Shown piece by piece: positions 24,573-30,157 of a DNA stretch of 30,157 nucleotides. Below the pieces are notes generated by a model. The model was not told the DNA's origin and did not search any database. It worked only from the letters and a program-made list of their open reading frames with translations. The first letter of the stretch is position 1. Every line of letters starts with the position of its first letter. A program made the translations under genes and the position numbers. The stretch is from an uncultured Candidatus Melainabacteria bacterium (GTDB lineage: Bacteria > Cyanobacteriota > Vampirovibrionia > Gastranaerophilales > Gastranaerophilaceae): assembly GCA_934675685.1 (NCBI GenBank), contig CAKURL010000017.1:1-30157 (forward strand), in the 5' to 3' direction.

Positions 24573-24839
24573 TTACGCGATTGCGTTAAGCTTGTTTTCT
24601 TGAGCGTCTAATCCTTGTTCGATGCTCATTTGTCTTTTGTAGAATGCGTCATAGAACAAAGGAGAATCTTTAATTGTTCCTAAGAAATCAGTTAAGAAAT
24701 TTCCTTCGTGTTTAATATCGGCTGTGTTGTTAATTACGTTGGCGCCATAGTTTGTTTGTACGCCAGATGTGAAGCTAATGTTTCTTTTGTTATTATTAAT
24801 TGTATTTTTTACATTTGTTAGTGGAGTTATAGTTAACAT
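24573..24839 (-). CDS. Small protein with N-terminal NISFTSG motif, unknown function
   Basis: 88 residues from the ATG at 24839, chosen because AGGTGAG lies 9 nt upstream and the consensus promoter would start transcription inside the longer open frame (which would begin at 24914). The protein begins MLTITPLTNVKN, then a polar Asn/Lys stretch, then NISFTSG, then a helical region (FLTDFLGTIKDSPLFYDAFYKRQMSIEQGL). Short proteins with an N-terminal [NI]-[SF]-F-[TK]-[GS] motif are, from memory, common in gut Melainabacteria, where their role is undescribed. There is no hydrophobic signal. A strong promoter and terminator suggest an abundantly made single-gene unit. Confidence 0.7.
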   Translation of the reverse strand: MLTITPLTNVKNTINNNKRNISFTSGVQTNYGANVINNTADIKHEGNFLTDFLGTIKDSPLFYDAFYKRQMSIEQGLDAQENKLNAIA

Positions 24840-24881
24840 TTTGGTTTTCTCACCTCTTGTTTTTTGTTTTTTAGTGTTGAC

Positions 24882-24895
24882 TGAACACTTGTTCA
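24882..24895. promoter_or_regulatory. Palindrome at the start of the NISFTSG gene transcript
   Basis: TGAAC-ACTT-GTTCA, perfect 5-bp arms, falls at about +5 to +18 of the predicted transcript. It could be an operator or a 5' stabilising stem-loop. Confidence 0.35.
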
Positions 24896-24905
24896 TTACT
24901 TTTTT

Positions 24906-24934
24906 ATTATGCACCTAAAATTTTCATTTGTCAA
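24906..24934 (-). promoter_or_regulatory. Near-consensus sigma-70 type promoter
   Basis: Minus strand TTGACA (24934-24929), 17-nt spacer, CATAAT (24911-24906). This is the best housekeeping promoter in the window and drives the NISFTSG protein gene with a leader of about 60 nt. Confidence 0.75.
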
Positions 24935-24976
24935 CCCTTCTTTATAAATATTTTATTTTAAGCTATATCTAGCTTT

Positions 24977-25182
24977 GCGCCCCCGATAAATTAAAATATT
25001 GAATAACTGTCAAATATACACTTATTATTTTAAACTAATTTACCAGTTTTTAATTATCCTATAATATTGCCCAACTGGATAATTGTCTTAAGTACAATTT
25101 AATTGTTATATATAATTAATCTTTTTCATACTTCCAGCTATTCTTAATTCCAGACAGTTCGGGGCGCAAGCCCCTTTTTTTT
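24977..25182 (+). ncRNA. Candidate structured non-coding RNA with intrinsic terminator
   Basis: No gene on the plus strand ends before the strong terminator at 25161-25182, and the next plus-strand gene has its own promoter after it, so the terminator implies a separate transcript. TTGCGCCCC (24975-24983) is fully complementary to GGGGCGCAA (25161-25169), and AACTGTC (25005-25011) to GACAGTT (25153-25159), giving nested closing stems. In the centre, AATTATCC (25052-25059)/GGATAATT (25077-25084) and CCAGTT (25043-25048)/AACTGG (25073-25078) are alternative pairings. A possible -10 (TATATC, 24964-24969) would place the start near 24976-24977. A long rod of about 200 nt resembles 6S RNA in size, but I cannot assign a family. 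No open frame or repeat explains the region. Confidence 0.5.
25161..25182 (+). terminator. Strong rho-independent terminator, GCAA tetraloop
   Basis: GGGGC-GCAA-GCCCC (25161-25174) followed by eight T. Orientation is rightward only: the other strand has no T-run after the hairpin and no gene ends here leftward. Confidence 0.9.
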
Positions 25183-25226
25183 ATTCTATTTATTCTTATA
25201 AATTCCCTATTTAAAGACTTTTGTTA

Positions 25227-25232
25227 TATAAT
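25227..25232 (+). promoter_or_regulatory. -10 box of the dehydrogenase operon, leaderless geometry
   Basis: TATAAT followed by 6 nt (TTAGCT) and the ATG at 25239, the same spacing as at the glcF-like gene and ogt. No Shine-Dalgarno is present and the -35 is weak. Confidence 0.55.
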
Positions 25233-25238
25233 TTAGCT

Positions 25239-26231
25239 ATGAAAAGTGCGAAATTAATAAATGGAAAAATAGAAATATTAGAGCTTGAAAAACCTTCTTT
25301 AAAAGAGGGCGAATTGGGCGCGATTATCCGCGTTTTGGGCTGTGGGCTTTGTGGGTCAGATTTAGTTAAAATAAAGCATGCCACATTGGAAACGGAAAAA
25401 AAATTGGTTTTAGGGCATGAAGTCGTTGGGATTATTGAAAAAATAAATTCAAAAACTTCTGATTTTAAAGAAGGCAACAAAGTTGCCTTAGGGCACCATT
25501 ATCCTTGTTTTGATTGCGAATTTTGCAAAAATGGCTCTGTATCTATGTGCAAGACTTTTAAAAAGACAAATATTTTTCCTTGCGGCTTCAGCGAATACAT
25601 AAAAGTGTCAGATGGACACTTAAAAAATACAGTTTATAAGATGTCTCCTTCTTTAAAAGACGACGAAAAAGCTTTCTTGGAACCTTTATCTTGTGTGATT
25701 AGAGCAGTCGAAAGAGCAGGGTTTGAATATAATAACATAGAAAATTCAAAATTTTCTGCTTTGGTAGTTGGCTTGGGCTCAATTGGGCTTTTGACTTTAA
25801 AAGCGCTAAAAGCTTTTGGGCTTCAAGCTTTTGGGGTTGATATTTCAAAAGAGCGCACAGAGCTTGCGAAAAAGCATGGCTTTAATTATATTGAAGATAA
25901 GAAATATGATGTTGTCTTTTTGACGGCTGGTGCCAAAGGAGCAATCGACACTGCTTTAAAAAACGTCATAGATGGCGGAAAAATAATAGTATTTTCTTCA
26001 ATCCAAGATGATAAATTTGGTTTTTCAAACAATGAAATATATTATAGAGAATTGTCGATAATTTCTAGCTATTCTCCTGCCCCAAGGGATTTGAAGCTTT
26101 CAGCCATGCTTTTGAACGAAAAAAAAGTCGATGTTTCAAATTTAAGCACAACATATTCTCTTGACAATTTAGCGCTTGCGGTTGATGATAGTTTTAAAAA
26201 TAGAGTATTTAAGGCATATATAAAAATATGA
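25239..26231 (+). CDS. Zinc-dependent medium-chain alcohol/polyol dehydrogenase
   Basis: 330 residues from the ATG at 25239; the frame is open 6 codons further but that would include the -10 box. The catalytic zinc ligands appear as C-G-x-C-G-S-D and GHEVVG; the structural zinc site is C-F-D-C-E-F-C-K-N-G-S-V-S-M-C. The nucleotide-binding turn is VVGLGSIGLLTLKALKAFG with D as the acidic residue after the second strand (GVDIS), suggesting NAD. It belongs to the MDR family (sorbitol/threonine dehydrogenase branch). The stop overlaps the next dehydrogenase start by 4 nt. Substrate unknown. Confidence 0.88.
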   Translation: MKSAKLINGKIEILELEKPSLKEGELGAIIRVLGCGLCGSDLVKIKHATLETEKKLVLGHEVVGIIEKINSKTSDFKEGNKVALGHHYPCFDCEFCKNGSVSMCKTFKKTNIFPCGFSEYIKVSDGHLKNTVYKMSPSLKDDEKAFLEPLSCVIRAVERAGFEYNNIENSKFSALVVGLGSIGLLTLKALKAFGLQAFGVDISKERTELAKKHGFNYIEDKKYDVVFLTAGAKGAIDTALKNVIDGGKIIVFSSIQDDKFGFSNNEIYYRELSIISSYSPAPRDLKLSAMLLNEKKVDVSNLSTTYSLDNLALAVDDSFKNRVFKAYIKI

Positions 26232-27265
26232 AAATGAAAGCAGTCCAATTTTACGCTCCAAACGACATAAGATATGAAGAGGTGAAAATCCCAGAGCTCG
26301 AAGAAGGCGAAATCTTAGTCAAAGTGGAAGCTGCGCTTACTTGCGGAACAGACGTCAAAACGTTCAGACGCGGCCACCCTGTTTTGATTAAAAAAGTGCC
26401 AAGCGGCTTTGGGCACGAGTTTTCTGGGGTTATCGTAAAAAAAGACGAAGCTGTAGAAAATTTCAAAATCGGCGATAGAGTAGTCTGCGCGAACTCTGCA
26501 CCTTGTGGAGATTGTTTTTATTGCAGGCGAGGCGAATATGAGCTTTGCGAAAATCTCGATTTGTTAAATGGCGCTTATGCCCAATATATCAAAGTTCCAA
26601 GAAGAATTGTCGAAAAAAATACTTTAATTATTCCGGACGATTTGTCTTTTGCAAAGGCTGCTTTTTGCGAGCCATTGTCTAATGTAATTCATGGAATCGA
26701 CAAAACGCCTATCCAAGAAGGCGACACAGTGGGCGTCTTTGGGATTGGGCCAATAGGCTTGATGTTTGCAAGATTGGCAAAATTAAAAGGCGCAAAAGTG
26801 ATTGCTATGGGAAGAAATCCCTTGAAATTAAAGGCCGCAAGGGAATTTGCAAAAGCAGACATAGTGATTGACCTCAAAAAACACCCTGATCCTATGGAAA
26901 TCATCAAAAATTCCACTCCAGAAGGCAGAGGGCTTGATGTTGCGATTGAATGCGTTGGACTTCCTGAAATGTGGGAAAAAATGTTCACTTTTGTTCGAAA
27001 AGGCGGCTATGTACATCTTTTTGGCGGTTGCGCTTCCGGAACAAGCGTGAATATCGACACAAGAAGGTTGCATTATGACGAAGTGAAAATAATTAGCTCT
27101 TTCCACCATACCCCAAAATATTTCAGAGAAGCGCTGGAGCTCATTGCGTCCTCTAAAATTGACGTAGAGCAATTGATTACAGAAAAAATGGATATGAAAT
27201 ATGCAAAACGCGCAATCGAAATGCACAGGGACGGGAAGGCTATTAAAATCTTGCTTGAAAATTAG
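26228..27265 (+). CDS. Second zinc-dependent medium-chain dehydrogenase
   Basis: 345 residues (343 from the second ATG at 26234, MKAVQFYAP, which matches the family N-terminus better). Catalytic zinc motif TCGTDVKTFRRGHP and GHEFSG; structural zinc Cys set in CGDCFYCRRGEYELC; Rossmann turn VFGIGPIGLMFARLAKLKGAKVIAM. The segment ECVGLPEMWEKMFTFVRKGGYVHLFGG is typical of the threonine/sorbitol dehydrogenase branch. Translation is coupled to the first dehydrogenase by an ATGA overlap. Two related but clearly diverged dehydrogenases in one operon may act in sequence on a sugar or cyclitol, which is inference. Confidence 0.88.
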   Translation: MKMKAVQFYAPNDIRYEEVKIPELEEGEILVKVEAALTCGTDVKTFRRGHPVLIKKVPSGFGHEFSGVIVKKDEAVENFKIGDRVVCANSAPCGDCFYCRRGEYELCENLDLLNGAYAQYIKVPRRIVEKNTLIIPDDLSFAKAAFCEPLSNVIHGIDKTPIQEGDTVGVFGIGPIGLMFARLAKLKGAKVIAMGRNPLKLKAAREFAKADIVIDLKKHPDPMEIIKNSTPEGRGLDVAIECVGLPEMWEKMFTFVRKGGYVHLFGGCASGTSVNIDTRRLHYDEVKIISSFHHTPKYFREALELIASSKIDVEQLITEKMDMKYAKRAIEMHRDGKAIKILLEN

Positions 27266-27266
27266 C

Positions 27267-27294
27267 TTGACTAAAAAAATTGATTTGGTAAGAT
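27267..27294 (+). promoter_or_regulatory. Promoter of tRNA-Phe
   Basis: TTGACT (27267-27272), 16-nt spacer, TAAGAT (27289-27294) with a TGG extended -10. It begins right after the dehydrogenase stop and leaves about 50 nt before the mature tRNA. Confidence 0.6.
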
Positions 27295-27354
27295 AAAGAA
27301 ACAAAGTGTTCGGCGGTTTTGTCGGATATGAAAATTAAATAAGAATTTACGTTT

Positions 27355-27427
<73 letters not shown>

Positions 27428-27464
27428 AATTTTTATTTTTATCTTATGTTAAATTTATAGTTCT

Positions 27465-27506
27465 CGTCTCAAAGCAATCGCTTCGCTTTTGAGCCTCGGC
27501 TCACGC
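27465..27506. repeat. Short GC-rich element related to the 15.9-kb island
   Basis: A burst of GC-rich text between tRNA-Phe and the flagellin terminator. CTCAAAGC and GCTTTTGAG form an imperfect hairpin. In reverse complement it reads GCGTGAGCCGAGGCTC, resembling the GCGTAAGCCAGAG repeat at 15940 and 16235. No coding frame. Confidence 0.35.
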
Positions 27507-27510
27507 ATAT

Positions 27511-27539
27511 AAAAAAAGGGGTTAAACAATGTTTAACCC
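27511..27539 (-). terminator. Rho-independent terminator of flagellin
   Basis: GGGTTAAAC-AAT-GTTTAACCC (27519-27539), perfect 9-bp stem, followed leftward by seven T from the A-run at 27511-27517. It lies 42 nt after the flagellin stop. Confidence 0.9.
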
Positions 27540-27581
27540 ACTTGTATTGCCATCACCAGTTAGATTTTTTGTATACTAAAC

Positions 27582-28424
27582 TTATACTAAGCTCAAAGCG
27601 ATTGAAGGTGCTTGGTTTGCTTGCGCCAACAATGATGTTGAGATTTGTTGCAAAATGTTTGCGCTTGTGTAGCTTGAAGCTTCTGAAGCTACGTCTGCAT
27701 CTGTGATGATTGATTTTGAAGCAGATAAGTTAGTGTATTGAGTTTCCAAAGTTGATAATGCTGATTCCAAGCGGTTTTGAGCAGAACCAATTTGAGATTT
27801 TCTATCTGTAATATTGTTGATTGAATTATCCAATTTTTCGATTGTATCATCTACTGCAGTTGCTCTTGTTAATTGGAAGCTTTGCAACTTTGTAAGTTTT
27901 GAGAATTGAACAGAATCAAAGATAGTGTTGCTTGCTTTGATTGTGTTGTTTTCGCCGTGGTTTGGGCCAACTTGGAAAGTAACACCATTTTGTTGCATAG
28001 TTTGATCTTCAAACAGGCTAACGTCTGAATATTTAGCAGAATTAGAGATACGGTTGATTTCAGCAAGGCGTTCTTGAACTTCGTCGTTCATCGCAGAAAT
28101 TTCGTTTGCAGAATATGTGCCGTTTTTTGCTTGTAAAGCAAGGTCACGAATTCTTGTTAAGTTGTCTTGGATTACGTCGATGTTGCCTTCTGCGGTCGAA
28201 AGTAATGCGTTTGCGCTTTGTACGTTGTTTTGGCAAACTTGGTTGCCGTCCAATTGAACTGCCATTTTAGCGGCGATAACTGTGCCTGCTGCGTCGTCCT
28301 TTGCGGAATTAATTTTTAAACCAGTGGACATTCTTTCCATTGCTTTTGAAAGCTTGTTTGTTGAGCTAGATAAGCAATTTTGAATTTTAATAGAATCTAC
28401 ATTTGTGTTAATAGTAACTGACAT
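27582..28424 (-). CDS. fliC: Flagellin
   Basis: 280 residues, a short flagellin made essentially of the D0 and D1 helical domains with little or no surface-exposed D2/D3. The N-terminal hallmark MSTGLKINSAKDDAAGTVIAAKM and the C-terminal SYTSANILQQISTSLLAQANQAPSIALSLV are clear. It polymerises into the filament after export by the flagellar type III system. AAAGGAG lies 7-8 nt before the ATG. The gene is a single unit with its own terminator and a long structured leader. Two cysteines (C17 and C64) are unusual, since flagellins normally lack Cys. No sigma-28 consensus was found upstream. Confidence 0.96.
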   Translation of the reverse strand: MSVTINTNVDSIKIQNCLSSSTNKLSKAMERMSTGLKINSAKDDAAGTVIAAKMAVQLDGNQVCQNNVQSANALLSTAEGNIDVIQDNLTRIRDLALQAKNGTYSANEISAMNDEVQERLAEINRISNSAKYSDVSLFEDQTMQQNGVTFQVGPNHGENNTIKASNTIFDSVQFSKLTKLQSFQLTRATAVDDTIEKLDNSINNITDRKSQIGSAQNRLESALSTLETQYTNLSASKSIITDADVASEASSYTSANILQQISTSLLAQANQAPSIALSLV

Positions 28425-28453
28425 AACAATACTCCTTTATTTTTCTAACTGTG

Positions 28454-28488
28454 GCTACTTCAAGCCTCCTTGGCTTGTTCCTTGTAGC
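28454..28488 (-). promoter_or_regulatory. Leader hairpin of flagellin mRNA with CsrA-type site
   Basis: Minus strand: GCTAC (28488-28484) pairs with GTAGC (28458-28454), enclosing CAAGCC-AAGGA-GGCTTG (28477-28461). TACAAGGA at 28486-28479 matches the CsrA consensus core (UACARGGA), a second GGA sits in the apical loop, and the ribosome site AAAGGAG is a third. The hairpin lies about 30 nt upstream of the start codon. Its function is inferred by analogy with the CsrA-controlled hag leader of Bacillus subtilis. Confidence 0.5.
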
Positions 28489-28628
28489 ATATCCATCTAC
28501 ATTTCTACTTTATTATTTTTTAAAGTCTCTTTGAATTATAAAAAGGTATTGAGTTTCCTATACTAAAGTTGTAATTTGGAAAAATTTTTATAGTAAAATA
28601 AATCTGTAGCCAACTAAAGGGAGAAAAT

Positions 28629-29918
28629 ATGAAAAATACTGTAGTAGTGGGTGCGCAATTCGGCGACGAAGGCAAGGCGAAAATCACCGATTTGCTTGCG
28701 CAAGAAGCTGATTTTGTAATACGTTTTCAAGGAGGCTCAAATGCAGGGCATACAGTCGTTGCTAATGGGAAAAAATACGCTTTCCATTTAATTCCATCTG
28801 GAATTTTATATGAAGATAAAATCTGTATGGTGGGCGCGGGGACTGTAATCAAGCCTGATGATTTCAAAAAAGAAGTGGAAGACATTATTGCCCAAGGCGT
28901 CGAAAGAAGTCATTTTGAAAAATGTTTGAAAGTTTCTCCTTTGGCGCATGTCACGATGAAATATCATACAGATATCGATGGATATTCAGAAGCGACTTCT
29001 AAAAACAAAATTGGGACGACGAAAAAAGGCATAGGTCCTACTTATACAGATAAATATGGAAGAGTTGGGATAAGGGTTGAAGATTTATTTGACAAAGAAA
29101 ATTTGTCTAAAAAAATCGATATGATTTTGCCAAAGAAAAATAAAGAGCTTGAATTTGTGTATAATTTAAAACCATACACAAAAGAAGAAATTTTAGAAGA
29201 ATGCGAAAAATATAGAGAAATTTTTGCTCCTTATGTTGATTTTGATTGGCAAGAAAATCTTTTAGAAGCGAAGAAAAACAAAACTATTCTTTTTGAGGGC
29301 GCTCAAGGGGTGATGTTGGACGTGGATTATGGGACATATCCGTATGTGACTTCTTCAAACCCGATCGCAGGGGGCGCTGGAGTAGGAGCTTCCATGGGCC
29401 CAATGGCAATCGAGCGCGCTGTGGGCGTATTTAAAGCTTATATGACAAGAGTGGGTGAAGGCGCTTTTGTGACGGAATTGAACGACAGAACAGGCGAAAA
29501 ACTAAGAGAAATCGGGGGAGAATTCGGTGTGACCACGGGCCGCCCTCGCCGCTGCGGTTGGTTTGACGCAATTAGCGCAAAATATGCGGTTTTGGTTGGG
29601 GGGATTTCAGACGTCGCCCTCACAAAGCTTGATGTTTTAGATAGCTTTGAAGAAATTAAAGTTGCAATTGCTTATAAAAATAAAAAAACAGGCGAAATTA
29701 TAAAAAAATATCCAACAAACGTATTCACACACGAAGACTTTGAACCGGTCTACGAAACGCATAAAGGCTGGGGCGAAGACATTTCTAAATGCAAAAAATA
29801 TGAAGAATTGCCGGAAAATGCAAAACTTTATTTGAAAAGATTGGAAGAACTATTGGGTGCAAAAATCGCAATCATAAGCGTGGGGCCGGATAGAGAACAA
29901 ACGATTATTGTAGAATAA
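28629..29918 (+). CDS. purA: Adenylosuccinate synthetase
   Basis: 429 residues, full length. It joins IMP and aspartate using GTP, the first committed step from IMP to AMP. Signature segments are VVGAQFGDEGKAKITDLL with catalytic Asp, GGSNAGHTVV with catalytic His, GTTKKGIGPTYTDK, LFEGAQGVMLDVDYGTYPYVTSSN, and TGRPRRCGWFD. The GTP-loop reads GDEGKAK where most homologues have GDEGKGK, and QFG replaces QWG; the catalytic residues are intact. AAGGGAG lies 6 nt before the ATG. It is a single-gene unit, divergent from flagellin and closed by a terminator. Confidence 0.97.
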   Translation: MKNTVVVGAQFGDEGKAKITDLLAQEADFVIRFQGGSNAGHTVVANGKKYAFHLIPSGILYEDKICMVGAGTVIKPDDFKKEVEDIIAQGVERSHFEKCLKVSPLAHVTMKYHTDIDGYSEATSKNKIGTTKKGIGPTYTDKYGRVGIRVEDLFDKENLSKKIDMILPKKNKELEFVYNLKPYTKEEILEECEKYREIFAPYVDFDWQENLLEAKKNKTILFEGAQGVMLDVDYGTYPYVTSSNPIAGGAGVGASMGPMAIERAVGVFKAYMTRVGEGAFVTELNDRTGEKLREIGGEFGVTTGRPRRCGWFDAISAKYAVLVGGISDVALTKLDVLDSFEEIKVAIAYKNKKTGEIIKKYPTNVFTHEDFEPVYETHKGWGEDISKCKKYEELPENAKLYLKRLEELLGAKIAIISVGPDREQTIIVE

Positions 29919-29924
29919 TTTGAT

Positions 29925-29957
29925 AAAAAGCGCTAGAAAATCTGGCGCTTTTTATTT
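29925..29957 (+). terminator. Rho-independent terminator of purA
   Basis: AAAAAGCGCTA (29925-29935) and TGGCGCTTTTT (29943-29953) form a stem with one G-T wobble and a 7-nt loop, followed by ATTTT. The A and T runs make it potentially bidirectional. Confidence 0.85.
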
Positions 29958-29981
29958 TAAAAATAAATATTTAAAAAATAC

Positions 29982-30009
29982 TTGACAAAAAAAAATGATG
30001 TAATAATAT
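29982..30009 (+). promoter_or_regulatory. Promoter of tRNA-Val
   Basis: Perfect TTGACA (29982-29987), 16-nt spacer, TAATAT (30004-30009), about 50 nt before the mature tRNA. Confidence 0.7.
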
Positions 30010-30060
30010 AAGTATACGGAAGTCAGCTAAGGCGAAGCTTCTGAAGCGAATTTAATATTC

Positions 30061-30136
30061 GGGCGTTTAGCTCAGTTGGTAGAGCGCCTCCCTTACAAGG
30101 AGGATGTCGGGAGTTCGAGCCTCTCAACGCCCACCA
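30061..30136 (+). tRNA. tRNA-Val (TAC)
   Basis: Cloverleaf with acceptor GGGCGTT/AACGCCC, D-arm GCTCAGTTGGTAGAGC, anticodon stem CTCCC/GGAGG region with anticodon TAC, and T-arm GGGAG-TTCGAGC-CTCTC (one G-T pair). Discriminator A at 30133 and the 3' CCA at 30134-30136 is encoded. Confidence 0.95.
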
Positions 30137-30157
30137 TTTTAAAAGAACCACTTTGAG

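Noticed and set aside
28489..28628. Sigma-28 promoter for flagellin
   Set aside because: No GCCGATAA-like -10 with a suitable TAAA-type -35 could be found; a TATAAT at 28540-28535 lacks a -35.

Overview
The window is AT-rich (about 30% GC by eye) and comes from a flagellated, probably anaerobic bacterium. The best guess is the non-photosynthetic cyanobacterial sister lineage (Vampirovibrionia/Melainabacteria, e.g. Gastranaerophilales). The basis is a DUF1822-like domain of the kind known from cyanobacteria, a separate glycyl-tRNA synthetase beta chain, flagellar genes scattered in small operons, and a small protein with an N-terminal NISFTSG motif that I associate, from memory only, with that group. 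This is an inference, not a database result.

Layout. 1-6 kb: a GlcF-like Fe-S protein, glyS, a membrane protein joining a DUF1822-like region, a zinc-finger-like motif and a TonB-C-like tail, an O6-alkylguanine-DNA methyltransferase and a small Cys-rich protein. 6.0-10.6 kb: one 1518-residue gene with a PD-(D/E)XK nuclease domain, a NACHT NTPase and a long C-terminal region, the architecture of an Avs-type antiviral STAND protein. 10.7-15.9 kb: two divergent flagellar operons, (secreted protein)-fliL-fliN leftward and fliJ-fliK-like-flgF/G-(secreted protein) rightward. 15.9-16.3 kb: a non-coding GC-rich island. 16.3-20.3 kb: hsp20, glmS, a small charged protein, a HAD hydrolase and a small unknown. 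20.3-24.1 kb: operon glcD-MATE-(DUF4145 tail-anchored protein). 24.1-25.2 kb: two small proteins and a candidate structured RNA with its own terminator. 25.2-27.3 kb: two overlapping zinc-dependent medium-chain dehydrogenases. 27.3-30.1 kb: tRNA-Phe, flagellin, purA, tRNA-Val.

How the parts relate. GlcD and the GlcF-like protein could form one 2-hydroxyacid dehydrogenase although about 21 kb apart. The flagellar genes encode export (FliJ, FliK-like), rod/hook (FlgF/G), motor (FliL, FliN) and filament (flagellin) parts; the flagellin leader carries a hairpin with a near-perfect CsrA-type site. Translation starts fall into two classes: genes with a clear Shine-Dalgarno (fliL, hsp20, flagellin, purA, the Avs-like gene) and genes with none but a perfect TATAAT 6-11 nt before the ATG (glcF-like, ogt, first dehydrogenase, glyS, secreted flagellar-operon protein, glcD), which look leaderless or nearly so.

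Most worth following up: the solitary Avs-like gene, the candidate RNA at 24977-25182 with mutually exclusive pairings, the leaderless-promoter class, and the CsrA-like flagellin leader.
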